Below are positions 16,551 through 25,020 of a stretch of DNA of 40,342 bases, piece after piece. Below the pieces are notes generated by a model. It had not been told where the DNA came from. It ran no database searches and saw nothing but the letters and a program-made list of their open reading frames with translations. The stretch is taken from the NCBI RefSeq assembly GCF_000466485.1, contig NZ_KE992932.1:1-40342 (forward strand), given 5' to 3'. The stretch's first letter is position 1, and each line of letters begins with the position of its first letter. The position numbers and the translations under genes were made by a program. Source of the stretch: [Clostridium] symbiosum ATCC 14940. GTDB lineage: Bacteria; Bacillota; Clostridia; Lachnospirales; Lachnospiraceae.

Positions 16551-18777
16551 ACTGGAATATGTGGGGAAGAGATATGTGCGCGAAGATGCGTATGACAAAG
16601 CGCGGGGGAAGAACCGGTATACATGTGACAGAAAATTAACCGGAATGCTGTTTGCAAAGCTGGTACTCAGTGAAAAGGCACATGCGAGTGTGCGGATCCG
16701 AAAGGAAAAAGCGCTGAGCGTACCGGGAATCAGGGCTGTATTCACATTTGAGGACGTACCGGCGAAAGCCTACAATCCTCATAACTGGTCCGCCTGTATT
16801 GATTCTCCGGAAGACCAGTACATACTGAGCGATAAGGCAAGATATGTCGGAGATCATCTGGCGCTTGTCGTGGGGGAATCCAAGGCGGCGGTGGAGGAGG
16901 CTGTGAGCCTGGTCGAAATCACATACGGGGAGGAGGCGCCGGTAATCGGCCTTTCGTCGGCCAGAGAGACGGAAAATGCGCTGGCTTTTGAGAAGGAAGT
17001 ATCCTTTGGAGAATATGATAAGGCCGAACGAGAGGCAGCCGTCATTGTGACGACGTCGGGAAGCACCCAGAAAATCCATCACGGAGCTCTGGAGTCCCAT
17101 ATCGCACTTGCGGATATTGATGAAAACGGAAATCTGGTTCTGTGGACCCCATGCCAGACGGTATATCAGGTGCGCTTTCACATCAGCAGCCTGCTGGGGC
17201 TGCCCTATACGAAAATCCGGGTGATCAAAGCGGTGATGGGCGGATCCTTTGGAGGAAAAGGCCAGACTGTGGTCGAGCCTGCCTGTGCATTTGCCTGCTG
17301 GAAGCTGAAACAGCCTGTGATGCTGTATATGGACCGCGCCGATTCTGTCATAGGGACGAGAAGCAGGAACGCCTGTGAGATGAAGGTGGAGACAGCCCTG
17401 ACCAGGGAAGGGAAGATTCTGGGGAGAAGGATAGCTGCGGATATCGACGGCGGCGCCTATTATACAAATGCGGCCGCAGTGGCCATGGCTATGGCAAAGA
17501 AGCTGTTCCGGATGTACCATATGGAAGCGCAGACCTGCCATGTGAGAACCTTTTTCACAAACACCATCCCGGGAGGAGCCTGCCGCGGATACGGCTCACC
17601 CCAGGCTCACGCCATCACGGAAGTCAACCTCGACCTGGCTGCCAGGGAGCTTTCAATGGATCCCTGTGAACTGCGTTTAAAAAATGCGGCCCAGCCGATG
17701 GATCCCGACCCGACGGGAGGAATGAATCTGGGAAATGCCAGGATAGAAGACTGTATCAGGACAGGAATGGAAGCATTTAACTGGAAGGAGAGAAGAGCGA
17801 AAGTCAGGGAAAAAAATACGGACCGGTATGCATGGGGCGTCGGAATGGCATGCGGAGCCCACGGAAACGGATACAAGGGTTCATACCCTGAGTTCACGAA
17901 TGTGCAGATGATGATGCATCCGGACGGCTCCGTGGAGGTGAGAATCGGAATCCATGATCAGGGCTGCGGTACGGTTCTGACCATGCAGCAGATAGCGGCA
18001 GAAGCGCTGCACATGGACGTATATAAAATCAAGGTATATGAGGCGGACACTTACATTACACCGTATGACGCCGCCGGAACACAGGCCAGCCGTGTGACCT
18101 ACGTATGCGGAAGGGCCGTGCAGAAGGCGGGAGAGGCTCTTTTTGAAAAGCTCATCCGGGCCGCCGGTGTTCTCTACGGCTGGGACAGGGAGGAAGTCAG
18201 CGCTGCGGACGGACAGCTCTGCTGCAGAGGCGGAAGCAAATCATACGGAGAAGTGGCCAAAGAATATGAGAAAGCCTGTTCCCGGTATCTGCGGGCCGAG
18301 CTGGAATATGAGCCGCCCTCCAACCCCGGTTCCTACAGCAGCGCTTTTGCAGAAGTGAAGGTTGATAAATATACAGGCCTCGTGGAAGTGACGGACTTGC
18401 TGGCCGTACATGATGTGGGGCAGTGCATGAACCGTACGCTGGCGGAAGGGCAGGTCGAGGGGGGCGCACAGATGAGCCTGGGGATGGCGCTGTGCGAAGA
18501 AATGGTATACGATAAGAAGGGGGCAATTAAGGGACGTAATTTTTCAAAATACCATATGCTCAATGCCCCGGATATGCCTCCGGTTAAAAGTATTTTCATC
18601 GAAAAAGGAGAACCGGACGGCCCTTATGGCGGCAAGAGCATCGGCGAATTGGCGGCCGTTGCACCGGGACCGGCAGTTGTTAACGCAATTAATTTTGCAC
18701 TTGAAGGCCGGTTTTCCGATTATCCGGTTACGCCGGAGAAAATCATAGCATTTTTGGAGAAAGAGAGGGAACGGTAG
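16543..18777 (+). CDS. molybdenum hydroxylase large (Moco-binding, catalytic) subunit
   Basis: This 744-residue catalytic subunit belongs to the xanthine dehydrogenase family. I start at GTG 16543 (SELEYVGKRYVREDA), behind GGAGGGGAG. A longer open frame to 16300 would overlap the FAD gene and encodes nothing conserved. Moco-binding and active-site stretches are VMGGSFGGKGQ (about 231), GGACRGYGSPQAHA, GIHDQGCGTVLTMQQIAAEAL, AAGTQASRVTY and GGKSIGELAAVAPGPA, with the catalytic glutamate at about 702. Such enzymes hydroxylate a carbon next to a ring nitrogen or an aldehyde using water. The substrate cannot be read from motifs. Being in one transcript with a HAL-fold lyase and a betaine-type carrier points to an imidazole or other N-heteroaromatic acid. 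No CODH-type Cu-binding Cys loop (CSFR) is seen. Confidence 0.92.
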   Translation: MSELEYVGKRYVREDAYDKARGKNRYTCDRKLTGMLFAKLVLSEKAHASVRIRKEKALSVPGIRAVFTFEDVPAKAYNPHNWSACIDSPEDQYILSDKARYVGDHLALVVGESKAAVEEAVSLVEITYGEEAPVIGLSSARETENALAFEKEVSFGEYDKAEREAAVIVTTSGSTQKIHHGALESHIALADIDENGNLVLWTPCQTVYQVRFHISSLLGLPYTKIRVIKAVMGGSFGGKGQTVVEPACAFACWKLKQPVMLYMDRADSVIGTRSRNACEMKVETALTREGKILGRRIAADIDGGAYYTNAAAVAMAMAKKLFRMYHMEAQTCHVRTFFTNTIPGGACRGYGSPQAHAITEVNLDLAARELSMDPCELRLKNAAQPMDPDPTGGMNLGNARIEDCIRTGMEAFNWKERRAKVREKNTDRYAWGVGMACGAHGNGYKGSYPEFTNVQMMMHPDGSVEVRIGIHDQGCGTVLTMQQIAAEALHMDVYKIKVYEADTYITPYDAAGTQASRVTYVCGRAVQKAGEALFEKLIRAAGVLYGWDREEVSAADGQLCCRGGSKSYGEVAKEYEKACSRYLRAELEYEPPSNPGSYSSAFAEVKVDKYTGLVEVTDLLAVHDVGQCMNRTLAEGQVEGGAQMSLGMALCEEMVYDKKGAIKGRNFSKYHMLNAPDMPPVKSIFIEKGEPDGPYGGKSIGELAAVAPGPAVVNAINFALEGRFSDYPVTPEKIIAFLEKERER

Positions 18778-20280
18778 ATGGATAAGGGGAGGATACGCCT
18801 TACGGGGGAGACGCTGACTCTGGAAGAGCTGGAGCGGATTGCTGTTTACGGCGAAAACGTCGAGGTTGTGGAGGAGGCGTGGGAACGCGTGCGTGCAGCC
18901 AGAAAATTGATATTTGACCTCGATAAAAGAGGGGTTGCGGTATACGGCCTGAACAGGGGCGTCGGCTGGAATAAGGATAAAAAGGTTTTTGCCCAGTTTT
19001 ATGACCGTTATAACAGAAATCTTCTGAGGAGCCATATGATTGGCGTGGGGCCTGAGTGCAGTCAGGAGGAAGTCCGGGCTATGCTGGCTGTCCGCCTCAA
19101 TGGTTTTCTGTGCGGTCACACGGGAGTGTCCGAAGAAATTGTGGAATATTATCTGGAATTTATAAACCGCGGAATTCACCCCATCGTAAAAAAACGCGGT
19201 TCTGTCGGGGAGGCCGATATCGGCACATTGTCGGGGATTGGTCTTGTAATCATCGGTGAGGGAGAAGCCTGGTACGCGAATGAACGGATGAGCGGAGGCG
19301 AAGCTCTTAAAAGAGCCGGCCTGGTTCCTCTGCTTTTAGGGCCGAAGGACGGCCTCGGAGTCGTATCGTCCAATGCGCAGGGGGCGGCGTTTGCTGCTCT
19401 GGGGCTGATAGAGGCAAAACGGTTTGTTGAACGGTACCGGTGCGTATTCTGTCTCGCCCTGGAGGGACTGAACGGCGTGATGGATCCCATGGATGAAACG
19501 GTAAACAGGGAAAGAAAATTCAGCGGTCAGATTGAATCGGCAAAGAAATGCCGTGAAATTCTAAAGGGAAGCTACCTTCTGGAACCATCGCAGGAACGCG
19601 CGCTTCAGGATCCCTTAAGCTTCAGGGGGCAGAGTGCGGTCACGGGCGCGGTGACGGATGCCCTGTCTTATGCAGAAAGGCAGTTAGAGACGGAACTGAA
19701 TTCGACCGACGACAACCCATGTCTGCTTCCGGAAGAGGACAGGATGTGCGGAAGCGCCAATTTTGAACCGCTTTCTTGGGTGCTTGCGGTGGAAATGGTA
19801 TCCACAGGCCTGGCTCATATGTCGAAAATGATTTGCCAGCAGCTTTTAAGGATTGGGGATCCGGGTTTTACAAAGCTGAACCGATTCCTGACTCCGGAGG
19901 AAGGCGCGGTTATCGCATACGGCACAATTCAGAAGACATTTTCCTGCCTGGATGCTGAAAACCGCATGTATGCAGGCCCCTGTTCCCTGGACTTTTTAAG
20001 CATGGCGGGCCATATTGAGGATTTGGCCTCCAATTCCACGATGGTATCCTGTAATATGAGAAAAATTATTGATAATCTGTATTACATGGCGGCCATAGAG
20101 CTGATGCACGCGGCCCAGGCGGTTGATTTGAGAAAACCAACGTCTCTGGGTTTTGGGACAGGAAAACTGTTTGAGGCCTACCGCAGGGTAGTTCCTTTTC
20201 TTGAGGAGGACAGGGATCTGTCCTGCGATATAGAAAAGACGTATGAATTCTTAAAGGGATATAATACATCAAAGATATAA
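18778..20280 (+). CDS. MIO-less histidine-ammonia-lyase-family enzyme, candidate ergothionase-like betaine lyase
   Basis: This is a 500-residue enzyme of the HAL/PAL fold. Family landmarks are YGLNRGVGWNKD (the catalytic Tyr region, about 58), VSSNAQGAAF, LSFRGQSAVTGAV, ELNSTDDNPCL, GSANFEP and HIEDLASNS, with the conserved acidic residue. The MIO loop, normally SVGASGDLAPLA, reads SVGEADIGTL (about 142-151). It is one residue shorter and has no Ala-Ser-Gly, so MIO cannot form. HAL's YSLRC tyrosine is also replaced (LSFRG). Ergothionase, which eliminates trimethylamine from ergothioneine to give thiolurocanate, is a known MIO-independent member of this fold. The adjacent BCCT carrier supports a quaternary-ammonium substrate. 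Ergothioneine versus hercynine or another betaine is unresolved. ATG directly follows the previous TAG. Confidence 0.82.
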   Translation: MDKGRIRLTGETLTLEELERIAVYGENVEVVEEAWERVRAARKLIFDLDKRGVAVYGLNRGVGWNKDKKVFAQFYDRYNRNLLRSHMIGVGPECSQEEVRAMLAVRLNGFLCGHTGVSEEIVEYYLEFINRGIHPIVKKRGSVGEADIGTLSGIGLVIIGEGEAWYANERMSGGEALKRAGLVPLLLGPKDGLGVVSSNAQGAAFAALGLIEAKRFVERYRCVFCLALEGLNGVMDPMDETVNRERKFSGQIESAKKCREILKGSYLLEPSQERALQDPLSFRGQSAVTGAVTDALSYAERQLETELNSTDDNPCLLPEEDRMCGSANFEPLSWVLAVEMVSTGLAHMSKMICQQLLRIGDPGFTKLNRFLTPEEGAVIAYGTIQKTFSCLDAENRMYAGPCSLDFLSMAGHIEDLASNSTMVSCNMRKIIDNLYYMAAIELMHAAQAVDLRKPTSLGFGTGKLFEAYRRVVPFLEEDRDLSCDIEKTYEFLKGYNTSKI

Positions 20281-20293
20281 GGAGGAAAAAGAA

Positions 20294-21916
20294 GTGAGTG
20301 GAGAGGGTAATAAAAAGGATGAGGTTCGTTGGGGAGTATTTTTGCCGGCATTTTTGATAATTGGAGGAGGGGCTCTTCTGGGAATCCTTAAAAATGACTG
20401 GCTGACCAAAATGTGTTCGGCAATCTTTGGGTGGTCTTTGAAATCATTTGGCTGGCTGTACCAGCTCGTCGCCATATTTTGTCTTGTCGTCGTAATTATT
20501 ATCACATTTTCTAAAATCGGAAATGTCAGGTTTGGAGGAAAGAATGCGAAGTCCAAGCATTCCTTCGGCTCCTGGTTTGCCATGACGCTGACCGGCGGAA
20601 TCGCTACCGGCTGTATCGTTTACGGCGCCAATGAGGTTATGATTTACTATGGCAATATTTACGGTGAACTGTCTCAGACGGGGCTGGCACCTCTGTCTCA
20701 GGAAGCGGCTTATTTCGGTATGGGCAGGGTGTTCTATAACTGGACGTTCATCCCGTATGCGATGTATTCAATCGTCGGATGCGCCATGGCCTATATCTAT
20801 TTTAATAAAAAAGAAGAACTGTCGGTGGCTGCTTCCCTTACCCCGCTTTTCGGCCAGAAAATCAAATACGGGTTCTGGCGCAATGTCATAGATGTAGTTT
20901 CCATAGTCGCTCTGGCACTCGGGCTCTCAAGCAACCTGGACATGGGACTCGCCCTGATTGGTTCCGGCCTGGAGGCCGCATACGGGATTGCCCAGGGACC
21001 GATAGTCTGGTTCACCTTGTTTGCCATTATTACTGCAACCTTTACGATTGCTTCCGTGGCAGGTCTTGATAAAGGAATCAAATGGCTGGCTAACGGAACT
21101 ACAAAGATATTTTATGCTCTTTTATTCTTCCTGGTTATTGCAGGACCGACTGTTTATATCTGCAATATGCTGAATGTCGGACTGGCTACATGGGGAGAGC
21201 ATTTCCTTCGCTGGGGCTTTGACCCCTATATAATGGACGGCGAGGCCCTCGTTACCTGGTGGACCATGTTTGACTGGGCCTGCTGGATTGCCTATGCGCC
21301 TTTGATGGCTATTTTCTTTGCTATGATATCCTATGGCAGAACGATTCGTCAGTTCATGATTGTAAACTGGATTTTACCATCCTCCTTCGGCCTCGTATGG
21401 TTCTCCGTATGGAGCGGTACTGCGCTCAACTGGCAGCAGATCGGAAAAGCGGATCTGATCGGAGCGATTCAGAATGGCATAGCGGTATCGGGACTCTGGG
21501 AGCTGCTTAAAAAGATGCCTCTCAGCGTTATCATCATACCGCTTGTCATGATAACTATGATTGCCGCTTTCTCAACAACCGCGGACACCATGTCCACGAC
21601 AATTTCCCAGGTGTGTACAAAGGGCTCGCGCTATGACAGGGAGCCGGCCAACTGGCAGAAGGTTCTTTGGGGAGTATCGATTGGAATCATCGCAGTTATC
21701 ATGGTTATTTTCGGCGGCGGCCAGCAGGGAGTAGAAGGTGTCAAATACCTGTCGGGTGTGGGGGGATTCTGTGTACTTCCTGTATTTATCCTGCAATTGG
21801 CAGCGACCTTCAAAGTGTTCTTTATTGATAAGATTATTGAAGAGGTAGAAGAGGACGAAATAACGGTTCAGCCTGAAATGATGGCAGAGCTCACAGAAGC
21901 CCAGGCAAACGCATAG
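20294..21916 (+). CDS. BCCT-family (betaine/carnitine/choline) transporter
   Basis: This 540-residue membrane carrier has about 12 hydrophobic helices. The family signature is TWWTMFDWACWIAYAPLMAIFFAMISYGRTIRQF, with the tryptophan/aromatic box that binds trimethylammonium groups, followed by FGLVWFSVWSGTALNW. The GTG start lies eight bases after GGAGG. BCCT proteins import or exchange quaternary ammonium compounds, driven by Na+, H+ or product exchange. In this operon the likely cargo is the substrate of the adjacent MIO-less lyase. An exchange of betaine for the deaminated acid or trimethylamine is possible but unproven. The C-terminal tail is acidic (EEVEEDE) and lacks the long osmosensory extension of BetP, which favours catabolic uptake over osmoprotection. 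Confidence 0.93.
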   Translation: MSGEGNKKDEVRWGVFLPAFLIIGGGALLGILKNDWLTKMCSAIFGWSLKSFGWLYQLVAIFCLVVVIIITFSKIGNVRFGGKNAKSKHSFGSWFAMTLTGGIATGCIVYGANEVMIYYGNIYGELSQTGLAPLSQEAAYFGMGRVFYNWTFIPYAMYSIVGCAMAYIYFNKKEELSVAASLTPLFGQKIKYGFWRNVIDVVSIVALALGLSSNLDMGLALIGSGLEAAYGIAQGPIVWFTLFAIITATFTIASVAGLDKGIKWLANGTTKIFYALLFFLVIAGPTVYICNMLNVGLATWGEHFLRWGFDPYIMDGEALVTWWTMFDWACWIAYAPLMAIFFAMISYGRTIRQFMIVNWILPSSFGLVWFSVWSGTALNWQQIGKADLIGAIQNGIAVSGLWELLKKMPLSVIIIPLVMITMIAAFSTTADTMSTTISQVCTKGSRYDREPANWQKVLWGVSIGIIAVIMVIFGGGQQGVEGVKYLSGVGGFCVLPVFILQLAATFKVFFIDKIIEEVEEDEITVQPEMMAELTEAQANA

Positions 21917-21926
21917 GAGGAAAAGA

Positions 21927-22187
21927 ATGAGGAAAGAGACCGAAAAGCTGGAAATGGATCTTGTAAAAATATTTCTGTCACCGCCTGATACGATGCGGGA
22001 GAAGATAACGCTGTTTATTATGATGGTGGTAGTCTTTATCATGTTTTTCGGGCCGGTCATGTTCACGGAGGTATCCCCGGTAAAGGGAGCTGTTCTCTCG
22101 GCAATACCGGCATTCACCGTGTCATGGGGATGGCTGGTGCTGCTTCGCAGTTTTTTCCGAAAAAAAGAATTTTCTGTAAAACGCTGA
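21927..22187 (+). CDS. small two-helix membrane protein in the BCCT operon
   Basis: I do not recognise this 86-residue protein. It has a charged amphipathic N-terminus (about 1-27), a hydrophobic helix (about 28-46, LFIMMVVVFIMFFGPVMF), a short loop with TEVSPVKG, and a second helix (about 54-75) ending in basic residues. Both termini are predicted cytoplasmic by the positive-inside rule. The ATG follows AGGAGGAAAAGA, ten bases after the transporter stop, so it is translated with the carrier. It may be a carrier subunit or stabiliser; this is inference from position only. Confidence 0.75.
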   Translation: MRKETEKLEMDLVKIFLSPPDTMREKITLFIMMVVVFIMFFGPVMFTEVSPVKGAVLSAIPAFTVSWGWLVLLRSFFRKKEFSVKR

Positions 22188-22203
22188 TTATACAAACTTA
22201 TAC

Positions 22204-22233
22204 GAGACAGGGGAGCTACAGCTCCCCTGTCTC
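22204..22233. terminator. convergent hairpin between the BCCT operon and the regulator
   Basis: A perfect 14-base inverted repeat, GAGACAGGGGAGCT (22204-22217) and AGCTCCCCTGTCTC (22220-22233), has a two-base spacer. It overlaps the last codons and stop of the minus-strand regulator. U-runs are poor on both sides, but position and stability suggest a bidirectional terminator or transcript-end stabiliser. Confidence 0.6.
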
Positions 22234-25020
22234 ATAGGCTCCGGGAATATTTTTAAGTAATGCGGCGGCCTCACGCCTGTATTCATCCGGCGCCAGCTTT
22301 AATATAGAAGAAAATTCATCCGGCCAGCGATGCGTCAGTTCGCTGCAAGCAAGGGCTAAAAGCCCCAGGGACTGCGGGGAGTTCAAAAGGCGGGCGCTTT
22401 CCCCGGCCTCGGCAATCAGTTCTCTGGAAGCGGAAAAATTGCCTTTCTCCGCTTCCAGGATGCTCACGTAGCCTTTGGTGATGGAGCGTCCGATCAGGGC
22501 AGCGGAATCATTGAAAAGTCTGTTGGAAAGATAGAATGCGTCTGCGCTTTCTTCTTTCCGTCCCATTGCAAGGTAAGCGCGTCCCAGATTGGAATAGAAA
22601 ACGGCATTTCCGCAGGCATGGGCGGCTTCGCAGGTTTGGACGGCCTTTTGGTAGAAACGGACGGCTCTTGCAAATTGCTGTTGCTTGCGGTAGGCTTCTC
22701 CCATATAATTGTAGCATCCGGCGATATTCAGGGTATAAATACGCGATTTCAGAGGATATTTTGAGAAAATCCTCAGAGCCCGTTTCAGATAGCGCAGGCC
22801 GGCAGCATAATTTCCTTCCATGGTTTTAAAAAGGCCGTAGAGACGGCAGTCTATTGCATAATCTTCTTCAAATCCCCCTTCTTTTCCGAGCGTCAAACAT
22901 TCCGACAGGGAATGATCCAAATCTTTTGTACTCCATATGTTAAGCCGGTAAAAATTGACGAGGCGCAGGCAGCGGATCCGCATAAGAGGATCCCGATCGG
23001 TCTGGCTGTTAATCAGCAGTGCCTTTTTCTGGCAGGCAAGCCCTTCTTTATATTCACCCCGGGCGATGCAGTACTGGGCTTTTGTGCGCAGCAGCAGTGC
23101 GTACAGCCGGGAAAAAGGGATGGAGGAAGCTTCGTTTTCAGGAAGGGACAGGAGACGGTCTTCCAAGATATTGCAGTATCCCGTAAACGAAGGGATGGCT
23201 CCGTTATTTTCCCTGTGGGGAGCATATTGCATCGGATAAAGCTCATAATTCTTTATCATATATTCTTCCAGAGCAAGGATACGGCATTTTAGCTCCATCG
23301 CCTGGCTGCCGGCGCGGCAATAGTGGTAAATCAGGCATTCATAATCGGATGCTCCAAGCGCCTCCATATGTTTTAAATGCTCTGCAAGAATTCTGTGATA
23401 ATAACAGCGTCTTGATGGGGACATTCGTTCATATATCATTTTCCTGGTGCTGTTATTGCAAAATACAAAATAGGGACTTTGCTGTTCGAACCTCTCCTCA
23501 ATGATGCCGAGGTTTTTCAGCTGCTCCAGAGTATCCAGGATGTTCAGCGGATTTTCCCTGAGCAGATCTTCAAACAGTCCGAAGCTTGCTTTGGACTGAC
23601 AGGCGGAGAGCAGTTCCAGTACGGATGTCCCGGTATGTGACAGGCTCTCTGCCGGACCCGAAAGCTGGCAGAAATAATCCGCTTTCATTGCTTTTACGGC
23701 GGTGCCGGATTCAACAGATGCAGGAGGCGATATCTCCAGATGGGATAGTAAATTTTCCTCACAGAGCGGTTTCAGGATCTTATTCATATTACTGCAGAAA
23801 GGAAGAACGGTTCCGAAAAACAGGATATTCGGATTCCGGCCGCGTATCAGCATTGAAATAAAATCAAGGCTGGCTGAGTCCATATATTGAAGGTTATCAA
23901 AAGAAAGTACCAGGGGAATCTGTTCCCCTATACTGTAAAACAGTTTAAACAGCAGACTGTATGCCCATGTGTCAATCGAGCCGGTCAGGGGAAAAAGCCT
24001 GGATGCGGCTTCCAGGTGACTGGGATCCACCTTGAGGTGATAACGCTCCAGCAGGGGCTGGAGCTGCAGAATCATGGTGCTGACGGGTTTTAACAGCACA
24101 TCCTTTTCTGTTTCCAGACAGGATGCCTGCAAAATAAGAAAAGAGGAATTATAAAGATTCCGGGTGAAATACTCAGCCAAATATGTCTTGCCGCTTCCGT
24201 CAATACCGGAAAGCAGGATGGAGGTGGATTCTCCGCCCATGAAACGCTGAAATGCGTCCGACAGAAAAAGCAGCTCTTTTTCGCGTCCCGGAAGCTCTTC
24301 GACCGCTTCCTGCAGGACGGGCCGCTCCGCGTTCAGGGCATCGAGCATCCGGTGGTGCAGCTTTTGAAGCTCTTTACCGGGAGATGCGGAAAGTTCCTTT
24401 TCAAAAAGATGTACCATGCGATCGTATAGCTTAAGCCCCTTGTAATAAAGTCCGCAGGCTCTGTAGCGTTCCATCATCAGCCGGTAGATATTCTCGTCCA
24501 AAGGGTCTTCTTCCATATACAGCCGGAACAGCCGTTCCGATTCTTCGACGTCGCTGTCCGGAAGAAGGGAAAGCCGGCGGTAAATCAGCTTCAGATAAGT
24601 ATGCAGGGCATAGTGCCTTTTTGCAAGCATCCATTCTTCGAAAGCAGGAGCGCCTTTAATATAGAAGCTTGTCAGGAATTCGCCGTGATAGACATCGGTA
24701 CATTCCTCTTGTATTAACTGATCATAATCCAGGGTAATGGAGATATCAGGATTCAAAATCAATTCCTGGCGGCCGTACGGCAGGATGCATTCTTCACCGA
24801 GGGCCTTTTTTACCGTGAAGATTGCATGGCGCAGATTCTTTCTGGCTGCCGCCTCGTCACACTGATCCCACAGAAGGGACGCGGCCTGTTCTCTGGTGGC
24901 CCTTTTTTCTATGGCCAGATAATATAAAAGCGCTTCGGCCTTCTGGTAGGGAAGACGGCACGGGGAAGAATCATGTATGATTTTAGGGGACTGCAAAAGA
25001 AAAATTTCGATGGAAGCCAA
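22216..25020 (-). CDS. SARP/BTAD-type transcriptional regulator with AAA ATPase and TPR domains
   Basis: This is a 934-residue regulator. The N-terminal OmpR-like winged helix (ALLYYLAIEKRATREQAASLLW, KNLRHAIFTVKKAL; about 1-90) is followed by a bacterial transcriptional activator domain (ESERLFRLYMEEDPLDENIYRLMM; about 95-245). Then come an ATPase with Walker A GIDGSGKT (about 270) and Walker B-like LVLSFDNLQYMD, and C-terminal TPR-like helices (GEYKEGLACQKKALL, FARAVRFYQKAV). I start at TTG 25020, seven bases after AAAGGAG. An open frame extends 100 codons further upstream but has no homologous look and runs through the promoter zone. Such proteins are ATP-switched activators sensing small molecules or partner proteins. 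It faces the betaine-lyase operon tail to tail and is a plausible, unproven, regulator of it. Confidence 0.85.
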   Translation of the reverse strand: MASIEIFLLQSPKIIHDSSPCRLPYQKAEALLYYLAIEKRATREQAASLLWDQCDEAAARKNLRHAIFTVKKALGEECILPYGRQELILNPDISITLDYDQLIQEECTDVYHGEFLTSFYIKGAPAFEEWMLAKRHYALHTYLKLIYRRLSLLPDSDVEESERLFRLYMEEDPLDENIYRLMMERYRACGLYYKGLKLYDRMVHLFEKELSASPGKELQKLHHRMLDALNAERPVLQEAVEELPGREKELLFLSDAFQRFMGGESTSILLSGIDGSGKTYLAEYFTRNLYNSSFLILQASCLETEKDVLLKPVSTMILQLQPLLERYHLKVDPSHLEAASRLFPLTGSIDTWAYSLLFKLFYSIGEQIPLVLSFDNLQYMDSASLDFISMLIRGRNPNILFFGTVLPFCSNMNKILKPLCEENLLSHLEISPPASVESGTAVKAMKADYFCQLSGPAESLSHTGTSVLELLSACQSKASFGLFEDLLRENPLNILDTLEQLKNLGIIEERFEQQSPYFVFCNNSTRKMIYERMSPSRRCYYHRILAEHLKHMEALGASDYECLIYHYCRAGSQAMELKCRILALEEYMIKNYELYPMQYAPHRENNGAIPSFTGYCNILEDRLLSLPENEASSIPFSRLYALLLRTKAQYCIARGEYKEGLACQKKALLINSQTDRDPLMRIRCLRLVNFYRLNIWSTKDLDHSLSECLTLGKEGGFEEDYAIDCRLYGLFKTMEGNYAAGLRYLKRALRIFSKYPLKSRIYTLNIAGCYNYMGEAYRKQQQFARAVRFYQKAVQTCEAAHACGNAVFYSNLGRAYLAMGRKEESADAFYLSNRLFNDSAALIGRSITKGYVSILEAEKGNFSASRELIAEAGESARLLNSPQSLGLLALACSELTHRWPDEFSSILKLAPDEYRREAAALLKNIPGAYETGEL

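Noticed and set aside
16636-17541. Minus-strand open frame of 301 codons opposite the hydroxylase large subunit
   Set aside because: Shadow of the strongly conserved Moco-binding subunit; the composition (many His, Gln, Arg) is typical of antisense reading.
15226-18777. Aerobic CO dehydrogenase (coxSML)
   Set aside because: Subunit layout is similar, but the large subunit lacks the Cu-binding cysteine loop, and the context is lyase and betaine carrier.
18778-20280. Ordinary histidine ammonia-lyase (hutH)
   Set aside because: The Ala-Ser-Gly triad that forms MIO is absent, and no hutU, hutI or other histidine-degradation gene is nearby.
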